A DNA stretch of 64,000 nucleotides, taken from positions 1 through 64,000 of the forward strand of contig NZ_RPOH01000070.1 in NCBI RefSeq assembly GCF_003818135.1, given 5' to 3'. The notes beneath the pieces are model-generated. The model was not told the DNA's origin and searched no databases. It saw only the letters and a program-made list of their open reading frames with translations. The stretch comes from Buttiauxella warmboldiae (GTDB lineage Bacteria > Pseudomonadota > Gammaproteobacteria > Enterobacterales > Enterobacteriaceae). The position numbers were made by a program, and so were the translations under genes. Positions 45,873 through 55,429 of the stretch are shown in pieces (the first letter of the stretch is position 1; each line of letters opens with the position of its first letter).

Positions 45873-46445
45873 GTGGCGCGTCCGAAGAGTGAAGATAAAA
45901 AACTAGCGTTACTGGAAGCGGCGACCAGCGCTATTGGTCTTGCGGGGATTGTCGCGTCTACCGCACAGATTGCCCGTGCCGCCGGTGTCGCTGAAGGCAC
46001 GCTGTTTCGCTATTTTGCCACTAAGGACGATCTGCTCAACGAGCTTTATCTACATTTGAAGCAGGGTTTACTGCAGGCGATGCAGGCGAATCTCGACCGC
46101 ACGTTGAAAGAGCCGAAGGAATACACCCGCTATATCTGGAACAGTTACATCGACTGGGCGATTGCCAATCCGCAGGCGCACCGAGCCATGCGCCAGCTCG
46201 CGGTGAGCGATAAAATTTGCGAGGAAACGAAGCAAAAAGTGGCGGATTTGTTCCCTGAAATGCACGAAATCTGTTCGCAGTCGATCTTAAAGGCTTTCAG
46301 CCATGGCCCTTATCGTGCGTTTAGCGATGCCATTTTTTCTTCACTGGCAGAAACGACGATGGAGTTCGCCAGCCGCGAACCAGAGCGTGCTGGCGATTTT
46401 AAAGCGTTGGGTTTCGAAACGATGTGGCGCGCTTTAGCGAATTAG
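45873..46445 (+). CDS. ramR: TetR-family repressor RamR
   Basis: Represses romA-ramA; 190 aa, GTG start ([17 protein letters not shown]). The N-terminal helix-turn-helix (about 25-48, [26 protein letters not shown]) is typical of TetR regulators and close to Salmonella RamR. The C-terminal ligand pocket binds bile acids and drugs in Salmonella. The reading frame is complete, so regulation looks intact. It is divergent from romA and its 3' end overlaps the convergent chrR gene by 4 bp. Confidence 0.92.
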   Translation: MARPKSEDKKLALLEAATSAIGLAGIVASTAQIARAAGVAEGTLFRYFATKDDLLNELYLHLKQGLLQAMQANLDRTLKEPKEYTRYIWNSYIDWAIANPQAHRAMRQLAVSDKICEETKQKVADLFPEMHEICSQSILKAFSHGPYRAFSDAIFSSLAETTMEFASREPERAGDFKALGFETMWRALAN

Positions 46446-47008
46446 CTGTTAACGCGACGAATATAATCACCAAATGCCGTGAGCTGGCCGGTCAAATGGT
46501 CAAGCGTGCTTTGATCGGCTACCAGGCCCGTTTGCGTATCCACTTTGTTCTGAATCACGCCCCCGATAAATTCAGGTTTGTTCATCACCATCGCATCAAG
46601 AAACACCAGGATCTGGCGCAGGTGATACTGGCAGCGCGCGCCGCCAATAGCGCCCATTGAACTGGTTTGGATCAGCACGGGTTTACCTGCCAGCGGCTGC
46701 TCTGGCAAGCGTGACAGCCAGTCGATAGCATTCTTCAGCCCGCCGGGCACCGAATAATTATATTCAGGTGTCACAATCACCACGCCATCGGCGGCGCGGA
46801 TCTGTTCGGCAATCGCTGTTACGCTTGCCGGGAAGCCCTCGTCTTGCTGCATATCAGCGTCGTACAGTGGAATATCTTTAATCGACGGCAGTGCGTCAAT
46901 TCTCATTCCTGCCGGGGCTATTCCTGGCAGTGTGCGGGCAACCATGGCGTTGAATGACCCCTGGCGCAGGCTACCTAATAAAGTCACTATCTTTAACGTG
47001 TCGGACAT
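46442..47008 (-). CDS. chrR: NADPH-dependent FMN reductase ChrR (YieF)
   Basis: Flavin quinone reductase that also reduces chromate, 188 aa as in E. coli YieF. The FMN phosphate site is in [17 protein letters not shown] (10-26), and [21 protein letters not shown] is the second FMN-contact region. The E. coli neighbour yieE follows upstream in the same relative order. Confidence 0.95.
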   Translation of the reverse strand: MSDTLKIVTLLGSLRQGSFNAMVARTLPGIAPAGMRIDALPSIKDIPLYDADMQQDEGFPASVTAIAEQIRAADGVVIVTPEYNYSVPGGLKNAIDWLSRLPEQPLAGKPVLIQTSSMGAIGGARCQYHLRQILVFLDAMVMNKPEFIGGVIQNKVDTQTGLVADQSTLDHLTGQLTAFGDYIRRVNS

Positions 47009-47032
47009 GAATACTCCTTGGTGTCAGGACGT

Positions 47033-47770
47033 TCAGGAAGAGCAGTTTTGATATAACGCTTTTTCGCACGGCATACTGGTTAAACGGATGATGCTGCCGT
47101 TGGGATCGCGGTAGCGTGAATTCACATCCCACAGGCTATGCCAGTTCTGTAGGTTTTCAAACTCCCACAGGCTGAGCTTTTCAATAGCGGGCGAGACTAC
47201 GCATCCCCAGATCAATAACCCTTCCACATCGCTGATGGCCTCAATTTCCGCTTGTTCGCTTATCCGAATTCGCCCGGCTCCCGGCAGAAGCTGCAGGTTT
47301 TCCTCGCGGCCAGTCAGCTTAAAGGCGCTTTGATGCAGGGTGCGCAACTGGGCTCTGGCCTCTGTTGGGTTTTTTTGGTTGTTTATCCAGATGGATTCAT
47401 TGCGGCGAAAAGTTGAACCTGAAGCCAAGGAAGGAAGGTTGCCGAAAGACTGATTAATCTCGATATCCAGCCCGCAGCGACCTTCGGTGGTCAGCAATAC
47501 GCCCACTTTGTTTCCGGCATACGCAATACTGAAATCCATCAATGAAGGATCGGCAAAGCGCGGGCGTCCGGCGGCGGAAGTCACGATAGCGGGGAGTTTT
47601 TGAATCCCATACAGCATATGCAGCAGTTCAGCGAGCAGGCTACGTGAGGCTAAAAATCGCGTCCGGCGATGCTCTGGCATTTGCAGAGCCTGAGCGTAGC
47701 ACGCTTCGTTCAGCCGGTTCGAAAAGGGGTATTTAGGATTTATCGTCCATCTTGCGAAATGCGTTGCCAT
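47033..47770 (-). CDS. yieE: 4'-phosphopantetheinyl transferase-like protein YieE
   Basis: 245 aa (E. coli YieE 249). The Sfp-type motif CGLDIEI (about 102-108) has the Mg-binding Asp and Glu. The usual second motif W-x-x-K-E is changed to SAFKLTG, so Lys is kept but the Glu is not, as in E. coli YieE. A frame from 47794 exists, but the start at 47770 gives the MATHFAR N-terminus shared with E. coli. Activity is uncertain because of the altered motif. Confidence 0.85.
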   Translation of the reverse strand: MATHFARWTINPKYPFSNRLNEACYAQALQMPEHRRTRFLASRSLLAELLHMLYGIQKLPAIVTSAAGRPRFADPSLMDFSIAYAGNKVGVLLTTEGRCGLDIEINQSFGNLPSLASGSTFRRNESIWINNQKNPTEARAQLRTLHQSAFKLTGREENLQLLPGAGRIRISEQAEIEAISDVEGLLIWGCVVSPAIEKLSLWEFENLQNWHSLWDVNSRYRDPNGSIIRLTSMPCEKALYQNCSS

Positions 47771-47821
47771 TTGTCTCTCCTTGATAATGGGCAATGTACT
47801 TATCGATCGATTGTAGATTTT

Positions 47822-48055
47822 TTAATGCCGAAACGCACGGTCAGAGGTGCGTAAAAAACCGGCAGGCACGTGCTGAGCGAGCAACCTCATCAGTACACAG
47901 GATAAGCGTAGCTCCACCTCCGCCATCTGTGAATGTTGGTAATGGCGGGGTGAAACGCTATTGATGTGCTTGAAAGCGTTACTGATTGCGCTTTCATAAG
48001 CATAACCGTATTGCACTGTCAGTGTTGAGACCGAGGTTTCACTCTGGTGCAGGAA
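47822..48055 (-). pseudogene. Remnant of an AraC-family regulator (C-terminal helix-turn-helix)
   Basis: An open stretch of 77 codons without its own plausible start reads VQYGYAYESAISNAFKHI then NSVSPRHYQ, the second helix-turn-helix of AraC regulators (pattern G-Y-x2-E-S-x4-FK...SP-x2-Y). It is stopped upstream by TGA at 48056-48058, and no N-terminal part is visible further upstream. A 64-codon subframe starts with GTG, but no ribosome site precedes it. Most likely a decaying 3' end of a lost gene. The rest of the 523-bp gap holds nothing I can name. Confidence 0.55.
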
Positions 48056-48293
48056 TCATCCAGTTAAATACATGCGTCATAGAAAGCCGTTAAATTAATA
48101 GCACCATGCTTATTATCATTCCCCATCGTCTTTTCGGTAACACGTCGAAACTGCTTATTCGCCATATTTAATTCAACGAATACTAAACGAAGCGCTATAG
48201 AAGATTATTTTCAGGAACGATTAATTGTAATCTTCCTCTAATTATTACCAATGCCTTATTTAGCTATCATTAATTTATTTCAAGGACTCAAAA

Positions 48294-48611
48294 ATGAAAA
48301 CTCGCCATGCTGCTTTACCGGTTATTATCCTGGCCGCTGCTATTCTGACCGGATGTGCTCGGGGGCCGAGCCCAACAGGGCTTGGGCTTTATACCAATGT
48401 AAAAGGTTCAGTAACGGCAACTGATAAAACGGGAAGTAAGAAAGGCGTTGCCTGCGCGCAATCGGTTCTGGGCCTGGTCAATACAGGTGATGCGTCTATT
48501 GAAACGGCAAAAAAGAATGGTGAAATTCAATCGGTTGCTTCCGTTGATTATGAAACAACCGGTTCTTATCCTTTTTATGGCAAAACCTGCCTGATTGTAA
48601 CAGGGAGCTAA
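48294..48611 (+). CDS. TRL-like family lipoprotein
   Basis: 105 aa. Signal peptide with lipobox LTGC (about 17-20), so an anchored lipoprotein. The segment GLGLYTNVKGSVTATD and KKGVACAQSVLGLVNTGDASIETAKKNG fit the TRL-like family (small lipoproteins of unknown function). Preceded by AAGGA 9-13 nt before the ATG. AT-rich flanks and its absence from this place in E. coli suggest a later arrival. Confidence 0.72.
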   Translation: MKTRHAALPVIILAAAILTGCARGPSPTGLGLYTNVKGSVTATDKTGSKKGVACAQSVLGLVNTGDASIETAKKNGEIQSVASVDYETTGSYPFYGKTCLIVTGS

Positions 48612-48717
48612 AAATAATAGCTGTCTGATTAAATTAGGGTTACCAACCATTTTCAGTCGGGAATGGTTGGTTTTATCAATACGGTGAATCTCGAACGGTA
48701 AAGGGGATGGGGGAAAG

Positions 48718-49110
48718 ATGAAAGACTACAAAAAAATAATTCTTGTCTTGCTGCTGGTTCTGGGAGGCGTTCATTTTATGGTTCGTTTTTCAGATATGGA
48801 TATAGGGATAAAAATCATTTACTTAATCGGTGCGATCATGACGTTGGTGATTGCCATTACCTGGGCGCACGGCGGTTTTCAGTGGTCGATGGCGGCAGCC
48901 TTACTGGTGCTGGTGGCCATAGATTTTTTCATTGGGGCGCTGATGTTTTTAGCCGCAGAAGTACCTTTACACGCTCTGAAAGATAATTATCACCTTATAG
49001 CGCAAACTATTTTATCCGAAGCCGTTCGCGTATGGATTTTCAACTGGTTATTCAGTGAGGTGCGGGAGCAGCTGGATAAAAGAATTGTTATTGCGAGTGT
49101 TATCGGGTAG
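48718..49110 (+). CDS. Unknown inner-membrane protein
   Basis: 130 aa with four hydrophobic segments (about 6-24, 31-49, 57-80 and 88-108 weaker) and a charged C-terminal end (SEVREQLDKRIV). I do not recognise the family. A strong ribosome site GGGGGAAAG stands just before the ATG. It lies 106 bp after the TRL-like lipoprotein on the same strand and could be part of the same insertion. No gene of this kind occurs here in E. coli. Confidence 0.6.
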   Translation: MKDYKKIILVLLLVLGGVHFMVRFSDMDIGIKIIYLIGAIMTLVIAITWAHGGFQWSMAAALLVLVAIDFFIGALMFLAAEVPLHALKDNYHLIAQTILSEAVRVWIFNWLFSEVREQLDKRIVIASVIG

Positions 49111-49510
49111 TTTTTGGATAATGATGATGACAACTCTGACTCAAATATATTAATAGTTAAACGCTGATACAACAGCAATCATTTAGTCTCTGTGGCTTAT
49201 AGATTATGTGCTAGCATACTGGTGTTATTTTTTAATAAACGAATCTGGCTATTTGCTTTGTATTATTAGATTGTATTTTATGCAGAAGCTGTAAATATAA
49301 AAAACTAAAAGATTGTTTCATTTGGATTTAACGGATTCATATTATATCTATGGGCACACTCAAGGGCGTAAACGTTATATTACGTCGTTTACGCAGCCTA
49401 CATAAAACGGAACCATAAGCATAGGTTTTGCATGCTGACTTGCGCTCGTTTCTCAATGGTGGCTTATCGCTCGCGGATGAACCTGCACGACTATGGACCA
49501 GTACGCACAA
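49111..49510. other. AT-rich stretch without genes
   Basis: Between the unknown membrane protein and the mnmE terminator. It contains a 9-bp inverted repeat GCGTAAACG (49366-49374) / CGTTTACGC (49386-49394) with an 11-nt loop and otherwise nothing I can support. E. coli has tnaCAB, mdtL and yidZ in this interval; no trace of their coding sequence is visible. Confidence 0.6.
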
Positions 49511-49545
49511 CAAAAACCCGCATTAACAGCCAGTTAATGCGGGTT
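49511..49545 (-). terminator. Intrinsic terminator after mnmE
   Basis: A 13-bp stem (49515-49527 with 49533-49545, AACCCGCATTAAC) with a 5-nt loop; on the minus strand it is followed by TTTTTG. It lies 34 bp beyond the mnmE stop codon. Confidence 0.92.
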
Positions 49546-49578
49546 AGTGAGCGTTCACGGACGAGGATGGACTAAAAC

Positions 49579-50943
49579 TTACTTACCGATACAGAAACTC
49601 GAGAAAATACGACCAAGTAAATCATCAGAGGTAAACTCACCGGTGATTTCGCTCAGGCTCTGCTGAGAAAGACGCAATTCTTCAGCGAGCAATTCCCCGG
49701 CCCATGCACCCAGCAGCTGTGCTTTGCCCTGTTGCAGGTGCGTAGCGGCCTGCTCCAGCGCCTGCAGGTGCCGACGGCGCGCCAGGAAGCCGCCTTCCAT
49801 ATGGGTTTCAAAGCCCATGCTCTGTTTTAGATGATCGCGCAGCACATCAACGCCCTCACCGGTACGCGCAGAGAGGCGCACAAGTGAGTGACCATTCACT
49901 CCGCTCAGGCCCAGCGTTTCGCCGGTAACGTCCGCTTTGTTACGTACCACGGTAATCGGCAAACGTGCGGGTAAACGGGCAATAAAGTCTGGCCAAATCT
50001 CTGCCGGGTCGGTGGCGTCAGTGGTGGTTCCGTCAACCATAAACAACACGCGGTCGGCTTGTTCAATCTCGTTCCACGCTCGTTCAATACCAATACGCTC
50101 AACTTCGTCGCTGGCTTCGCGTAGCCCTGCAGTATCAATGATATGCAGCGGCATCCCGTCGATGTGAATATGTTCGCGCAAGACATCGCGGGTTGTCCCG
50201 GCAATATCCGTCACAATCGCGGCTTCACGCCCGGCAAGCGCGTTCAGCAGGCTCGATTTCCCGGCGTTAGGCCGCCCGGCAATCACCACTTTCATCCCTT
50301 CACGCAGCAGGCTGCCCTGGCGTGCTTCGGCACGCACCGCGTCCAAATCACCAATCACCTGGTTCAGCTGCGCTTCAATTTTGCCGTCGGAAAGAAAATC
50401 GATCTCTTCATCCGGGAAATCAATCGCCGCTTCCACGTAAATGCGCAGATGCGTCAGCGCTTCCACCAGATGGTTTACTTTTGCCGAGAATGCGCCCTGC
50501 AAAGAATTTAGCGCTGAACGGGCCGCCTGCTCGGAGCTGGCATCAATCAGATCGGCAATTGCTTCAGCCTGTGCTAAATCCAGCTTGTCGTTCAGGAACG
50601 CACGTTCGGAAAACTCGCCGGGCCTTGCAATACGCAAGCCTGGGAGCGTCAGAATACGCTTTAACAACAGGTCAAGGATAACCGGCCCGCCGTGTCCCTG
50701 AAGTTCCAGCACGTCTTCGCCGGTGAAGGAATTTGGGCCGGGGAACCACAGGGCAATGCCCTGATCCAGCACGCTGCCGTCCGCGTCACGAAACGGTAGA
50801 TAATCGGCGTAGCGTGGCTTAGGGAGCTTGCCCAGAATCGCTTGTGCCACTTCACGCGCATAAAGGCCTGAGACGCGCAGGATACCGACCCCACCACGTC
50901 CCGGCGGTGTCGCCTGGGCAACGATTGTCTCGTTATGGCTCAT
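49579..50943 (-). CDS. mnmE: tRNA modification GTPase MnmE
   Basis: Partner of MnmG in wobble-uridine modification, 454 aa as in E. coli. Tetrahydrofolate-binding N-terminal domain (1-118), helical domain and an inserted G domain with P-loop GRPNAGKSS (about 226), [13 protein letters not shown] and NKAD motifs. The C-terminal CIGK box ends the protein. Both halves of the MnmEG enzyme are in this window, 32 kb apart. Confidence 0.98.
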   Translation of the reverse strand: MSHNETIVAQATPPGRGGVGILRVSGLYAREVAQAILGKLPKPRYADYLPFRDADGSVLDQGIALWFPGPNSFTGEDVLELQGHGGPVILDLLLKRILTLPGLRIARPGEFSERAFLNDKLDLAQAEAIADLIDASSEQAARSALNSLQGAFSAKVNHLVEALTHLRIYVEAAIDFPDEEIDFLSDGKIEAQLNQVIGDLDAVRAEARQGSLLREGMKVVIAGRPNAGKSSLLNALAGREAAIVTDIAGTTRDVLREHIHIDGMPLHIIDTAGLREASDEVERIGIERAWNEIEQADRVLFMVDGTTTDATDPAEIWPDFIARLPARLPITVVRNKADVTGETLGLSGVNGHSLVRLSARTGEGVDVLRDHLKQSMGFETHMEGGFLARRRHLQALEQAATHLQQGKAQLLGAWAGELLAEELRLSQQSLSEITGEFTSDDLLGRIFSSFCIGK

Positions 50944-50971
50944 AGTTTCTCTCAGACTTTGAGTAGCAAAA

Positions 50972-50998
50972 GAAAAAGGCGGTCAAATGACCGCCTTT
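50972..50998 (-). terminator. Intrinsic terminator after yidC
   Basis: AAAGGCGGTCA (50975-50985) pairs with TGACCGCCTTT (50988-50998); on the minus strand the stem is followed by TTTTTCTTTT. It lies in the 78-bp yidC-mnmE spacer. Confidence 0.85.
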
Positions 50999-51021
50999 CG
51001 TGACAACTAGCTTAATCGCTA

Positions 51022-52668
51022 TCAGGTCTTTTTGTTATCGCGGCTGTGTAAGCCACGTTTCTCAAGACCGCGATAAATCAGCTGCTGCTGGATGATGGTC
51101 ACCGTGTTACTGACGATATAGTACAGTACCAGGCCTGACGGGAACCACAGGAAGAACACCGTGAAGATGACCGGCATAAAGGTCATGATCTTCTGCTGCA
51201 TCGGGTCGGTCACGGTGGTTGGCGACATCTTCTGGATGAAGAACATCGTCAGGCCCATCAGGATCGGCAGGATGTAGTACGGGTCTTGCGCCGACAGGTC
51301 ATGGATCCACAGTGCAAACGGCGCATGGCGCAGCTCCACTGAACCCATCAGCATGTAGTACAACGCCAGGAAGATTGGCATCTGGATAATCAGCGGCAGA
51401 CAGCCACCCAGCGGGTTAACTTTCTCAGCTTTATACAGGGCCATCATTTCCTGGCTCTGGCGCTGCTTATCGTCACCAATACGTTCACGCATGGCGGCAA
51501 GCTTCGGCTGCAGCATACGCATTTTCGCCATCGAGGTGTACTGCGCTTTAGTCAGCGGGTACATGATGCCACGAACGATAAAGGTGATAACGATAATGGA
51601 GAAGCCCCAGTTACCGATGAAGCTGTGCAGGAATTTCAACAGCTTGAACAGCGGCTGAGAAATAAACCACAACCAACCATAATCCACAGTCAGGTCAAGG
51701 TGCGGCGCAACGGCTGCCATTTTGTCCTGAATTTCCGGGCCAACCCACAGGGTGCTGCCCAGCTGAGCTGTCTGGCCTGGCTGAACCAGCTGCGGTGCGG
51801 ATTTATAACCAATCGCCGCCACATCATTGCTCAGTTTGGTGGTATAGAAGTTGTTAGTGCCCTGATTACGCGGAACCCAGGCCGTTGCGAAGTACTGCTG
51901 CAACATTGCCACCCAACCATTGTTGGCGTTAACGTTCAGGTTCTCACCGTCTGCGATTTTATCGAATTTATATTTTTCGTATTTCGCATCAGGTGTTGAG
52001 TACGCCGCGCCCCGGAAAGTATGCAACGCAAAGTTGCTGCTGCCGGTATCACGGTGAGACGGCAAATTGATGGACTGCTTGAGCTGGCCAAAAGTAGCCA
52101 GTTCCAGCGGTTTCTCACCGGCGTTCTTCACGTTGTAATCCACGCTTACCGCGAACTCGCCGCGTTTCAGAGTGAAGGATTTCGTGAAGGCGTTGCCTGC
52201 CGCATCGGTATAAGTCAGTGGAATAACGATTTCGTTCTGGCCTTCCGCCAGCACGAAGGTGTCGCTTTCAACGTTATACAAAGGGCGATCGCCATTAGCC
52301 GGGTTATCCGGGCCATCACGGCCGGTCAGGCCACTTTGCGCCTGGTAGATAAACTCTGGCGTGGTTTCCAGTAGCTGGAACGGCTCATCAGATTTGAGCT
52401 CTTTCGGGTAGGTCAGCAACTGTGCCTGCTCAACATCACCACCGCGGGTGTTGATGGAAAGCTCAAGGACGTCAGTTTTAACCGTGATGATTTTTCCCTG
52501 GCCACTGGTCGGCACACCCTGGCTTGCGGCGTTACCTGCTGCGGTGGTCGTAGTCTGCGTGGTCTGCTGCACCTGTGGTTTTGGAGCGTGGTCCTGCTCC
52601 CAGGCTTGCCAGATCATGAAAGACACGAACAACAAAGCGATGAGAAAAAGATTGCGTTGCGAATCCAT
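51022..52668 (-). CDS. yidC: Membrane protein insertase YidC
   Basis: Inserts and folds inner-membrane proteins such as AtpE and AtpB, alone or with SecYEG; 548 aa as in E. coli. The first transmembrane helix (5-22) precedes a large periplasmic P1 domain (about 25-340). Five further transmembrane segments form the conserved insertase core with the hydrophilic groove around [19 protein letters not shown]. The basic C-terminal tail ([16 protein letters not shown]) contacts the ribosome. Confidence 0.98.
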   Translation of the reverse strand: MDSQRNLFLIALLFVSFMIWQAWEQDHAPKPQVQQTTQTTTTAAGNAASQGVPTSGQGKIITVKTDVLELSINTRGGDVEQAQLLTYPKELKSDEPFQLLETTPEFIYQAQSGLTGRDGPDNPANGDRPLYNVESDTFVLAEGQNEIVIPLTYTDAAGNAFTKSFTLKRGEFAVSVDYNVKNAGEKPLELATFGQLKQSINLPSHRDTGSSNFALHTFRGAAYSTPDAKYEKYKFDKIADGENLNVNANNGWVAMLQQYFATAWVPRNQGTNNFYTTKLSNDVAAIGYKSAPQLVQPGQTAQLGSTLWVGPEIQDKMAAVAPHLDLTVDYGWLWFISQPLFKLLKFLHSFIGNWGFSIIVITFIVRGIMYPLTKAQYTSMAKMRMLQPKLAAMRERIGDDKQRQSQEMMALYKAEKVNPLGGCLPLIIQMPIFLALYYMLMGSVELRHAPFALWIHDLSAQDPYYILPILMGLTMFFIQKMSPTTVTDPMQQKIMTFMPVIFTVFFLWFPSGLVLYYIVSNTVTIIQQQLIYRGLEKRGLHSRDNKKT

Positions 52669-52670
52669 CG

Positions 52671-52928
52671 TTAGTGTTCTCTGGTATCAAAAGGTCCAGG
52701 TGGGACGGGATCGTCTCCACCGGGGTTCAAAGGGTGGCATTTTAATACGCGTTTCACCGTCAACCAACTGCCTTTTAACACCCCAAACCTGCGCAATGCC
52801 TCAATTCCGTAGTGAGAACAGGTTGGAGTAAAACGACAATGCGGCCCGAGAAGCGGACTTATCAGGCGCTGATAGACCTTAATCAGGCCTATCAGGAGCC
52901 GGGAGACAGGCGACAGTGACGGCGCCAT
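52671..52928 (-). CDS. yidD: Membrane protein insertion efficiency factor YidD
   Basis: Small amphipathic membrane-associated protein, 85 aa as in E. coli. The family motif is [23 protein letters not shown] ([20 protein letters not shown], residues about 18-37) with conserved Cys residues and [12 protein letters not shown]. It overlaps rnpA by 37 bp and ends 2 bp before yidC. Confidence 0.96.
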   Translation of the reverse strand: MAPSLSPVSRLLIGLIKVYQRLISPLLGPHCRFTPTCSHYGIEALRRFGVLKGSWLTVKRVLKCHPLNPGGDDPVPPGPFDTREH

Positions 52929-53251
52929 AATTTTTCCAACGCTTCCGATAAAGCCCGGTTATCCAGGTCTGCAACCCCTTTCTTAGCCACTACCACGAAG
53001 TCCATTGGCGGGAGTTCGTGCTGACGCAAACGGAAACTCTCACGCGTCAGACGTTTAATCCGATTGCGTTCGTGTGCACGTTTAACGTTTTTCTTAGCGA
53101 CCGTAAGACCGATGCGGGGATGCCCCAGCGAATTCAGGCGGCCGAGGATGGTGATTTGCGGCGTGCCAGCCCGTTGAGGCTGCTGGAAGACGAAAGTGAA
53201 ATGAGTGGGAGTTAACAAGCGTAACTCCCTGGGAAATGCGAGCTTAACCAC
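52892..53251 (-). CDS. rnpA: Ribonuclease P protein component RnpA
   Basis: Protein subunit of RNase P that matures tRNA 5' ends with the RNA subunit (rnpB, not in this window). 119 aa as in E. coli. The RNA-binding RNR motif is [17 protein letters not shown] (about 60-76). Confidence 0.98.
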   Translation of the reverse strand: MVKLAFPRELRLLTPTHFTFVFQQPQRAGTPQITILGRLNSLGHPRIGLTVAKKNVKRAHERNRIKRLTRESFRLRQHELPPMDFVVVAKKGVADLDNRALSEALEKLWRRHCRLSPGS

Positions 53252-53268
53252 TCAGGGGTTAGCTTTTA

Positions 53269-53421
<153 letters not shown>

Positions 53422-53512
53422 CTAAACTTGGATAAATTTCACTGGGTTAGCGAGAAGCCTTGCATAAACTGCAAACGACTAACGCCTCAGTGTGGCTGAT
53501 TAAAGAGGCCGG

Positions 53513-53541
53513 ATTGTAATAATTGTACACTCCGGAGTCAA
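53513..53541 (-). promoter_or_regulatory. rpmH promoter
   Basis: On the minus strand TTGACT (53536-53541) and TACAAT (53513-53518) are separated by exactly 17 bp. This near-consensus promoter lies 104 bp before the rpmH start and fits strong ribosomal-protein expression. Confidence 0.85.
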
Positions 53542-53800
53542 TTCTCTTTCCTTATTTCCCGTGTCTTAATTCGCTTTTTGACCCTTAAAACGGCCAGGAT
53601 CTGAGCAAAATAAAGCCGTGGTGACAGGCGACGGGTGGGGAATTATACGGCGTCCTTGTTAAAGCGCAAGGATCGTCGGGGATCTTCCTTGGATCGGATA
53701 AGTCGAATTTGTGCGCGGGACAGTAAATTTTCCAATATAGGAAGCTAAAGCGCTGCGCGTCCGGCAGGATCGTTTACACTTAGAGGCCACAAAACAGCCC
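53542..53800. other. rpmH-dnaA divergent spacer, central part
   Basis: No open gene. GATC occurs several times (for example 53600, 53673, 53681, 53694, 53769), as expected for the Dam/SeqA-sensitive dnaA region. I cannot place further promoters here with confidence. Confidence 0.5.
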
Positions 53801-53863
53801 TGTGGATAAATCGGGAAGAAACTGTGAGAAACAGAAGATCTCTGGCGCGCTTTAGGCTATGAT
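53801..53863 (+). promoter_or_regulatory. dnaA promoter region with DnaA box
   Basis: A perfect DnaA box (TTATCCACA on the minus strand, 53801-53809) stands upstream of a -10 TATGAT (53858-53863) in the context TTTAGGCTATGATCC, which matches the E. coli dnaA p2 region as I recall it. The -35 is weak. DnaA autoregulation through this box is expected. The leader to the GTG start is about 165 nt. Confidence 0.75.
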
Positions 53864-54036
53864 CCGCGGTCCCGATCGTGATCCTTTAGCGTTCACCTTG
53901 GGGTAAACCGCAGATAGCGGTTCGCACGCTTCCCGTACCGGGGTTCCGTTGAGGAAGAGTCGGCGTGTGTCAACAATCATGAATATAAACTTTCAGTCTT
54001 CGTCATTTTATCGACTTTGTTCGAGTGGAGTCCGCC

Positions 54037-55425
54037 GTGTCACTTTCGCTTTGGCAGCAGTGTCTTGCCCGATTGCAGGATGAGTTACCAGCCACAGAAT
54101 TCAGTATGTGGATACGCCCCCTACAGGCGGAACTGAGCGATAACACGCTGGCCCTGTATGCGCCAAACCGTTTTGTACTCGACTGGGTGAGAGATAAGTA
54201 CCTTAATAATATCAATGGCTTGCTCAATGATTTTTGTGGTACCGACGCGCCTGTTTTGCGTTTTGAAGTCGGCAGTAAGCCGGTCACTCAAACGCAAAAC
54301 CCGCAGGCAGTTACGGCCGCGCCTGCCCATGCGCACATCGCGCGTCCGACAACTCATCTGCGTCCAAGCTGGGATAACCTTCCGGCCCCGGCTGAGCAGT
54401 CCTATCGTTCTAACGTCAACGTCAAACATACCTTTGATAACTTCGTGGAAGGTAAGTCGAACCAGCTGGCTCGCGCGGCGGCACGTCAGGTGGCAGACAA
54501 CCCTGGCGGCGCTTATAACCCTTTATTCCTTTATGGCGGCACCGGTCTGGGTAAAACGCACCTTTTGCATGCTGTTGGCAACGGTATTATTGCGCGCAAA
54601 CCGAATGCAAAAGTGGTGTACATGCACTCTGAACGTTTCGTTCAGGATATGGTAAAAGCGCTGCAAAACAACGCCATTGAAGAGTTCAAACGCTACTACC
54701 GCTCGGTGGATGCGCTGTTGATTGATGACATTCAGTTCTTTGCTAATAAAGAGCGATCCCAGGAAGAGTTTTTCCACACCTTCAATGCTTTGCTTGAGGG
54801 TAACCAGCAGATCATTCTGACATCGGATCGTTACCCAAAAGAGATCAACGGGGTTGAAGATCGTCTGAAATCTCGTTTCGGTTGGGGACTCACCGTCGCC
54901 ATTGAGCCGCCGGAGCTGGAAACGCGTGTGGCGATCCTGATGAAAAAAGCCGACGAGAACGACATTCGTCTGCCGGGTGAAGTGGCCTTCTTTATTGCCA
55001 AGCGCCTGCGTTCTAATGTGCGCGAGCTTGAAGGGGCATTGAACCGTGTTATCGCTAACGCCAACTTTACCGGACGTGCGATTACCATCGACTTCGTGCG
55101 TGAAGCGCTGCGCGATCTGCTGGCGCTGCAAGAGAAGCTTGTCACCATCGACAATATTCAGAAGACGGTGGCTGAGTACTATAAAATAAAGATTGCTGAC
55201 CTGTTGTCCAAGCGTCGTTCCCGCTCTGTTGCCCGTCCACGTCAAATGGCCATGGCTCTGGCGAAGGAACTGACTAACCATAGCTTGCCAGAAATCGGCG
55301 ATGCCTTTGGTGGCCGCGACCATACTACGGTGCTGCACGCCTGCCGTAAGATTGAGCAGCTACGTGAAGAAAGCCACGACATCAAAGAAGATTTCTCCAA
55401 CCTAATCAGAACATTATCTTCGTGA
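54037..55425 (+). CDS. dnaA: Chromosomal replication initiator DnaA
   Basis: Binds the DnaA boxes of oriC and opens the 13-mers; AAA+ ATPase. 462 aa, five less than E. coli, the difference lying in the variable linker domain II (about 85-125). GTG start after TGGAG, as in E. coli; an upstream ATG-less extension to 54025 is not needed. Walker A GGTGLGKT (167-174), Walker B LLIDDIQF and the domain IV box-binding motif [15 protein letters not shown] are intact. Confidence 0.98.
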   Translation: MSLSLWQQCLARLQDELPATEFSMWIRPLQAELSDNTLALYAPNRFVLDWVRDKYLNNINGLLNDFCGTDAPVLRFEVGSKPVTQTQNPQAVTAAPAHAHIARPTTHLRPSWDNLPAPAEQSYRSNVNVKHTFDNFVEGKSNQLARAAARQVADNPGGAYNPLFLYGGTGLGKTHLLHAVGNGIIARKPNAKVVYMHSERFVQDMVKALQNNAIEEFKRYYRSVDALLIDDIQFFANKERSQEEFFHTFNALLEGNQQIILTSDRYPKEINGVEDRLKSRFGWGLTVAIEPPELETRVAILMKKADENDIRLPGEVAFFIAKRLRSNVRELEGALNRVIANANFTGRAITIDFVREALRDLLALQEKLVTIDNIQKTVAEYYKIKIADLLSKRRSRSVARPRQMAMALAKELTNHSLPEIGDAFGGRDHTTVLHACRKIEQLREESHDIKEDFSNLIRTLSS

Positions 55426-55429
55426 CGCT

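Noticed and set aside
49366..49394. 9-bp inverted repeat considered as an insertion-sequence end or attachment site
   Set aside because: No transposase or integrase, no flanking direct repeats; kept only as a note in the gap description.
54523..55338. 271-codon minus-strand frame opposite dnaA
   Set aside because: Antisense of the AAA+ domain, no start context.
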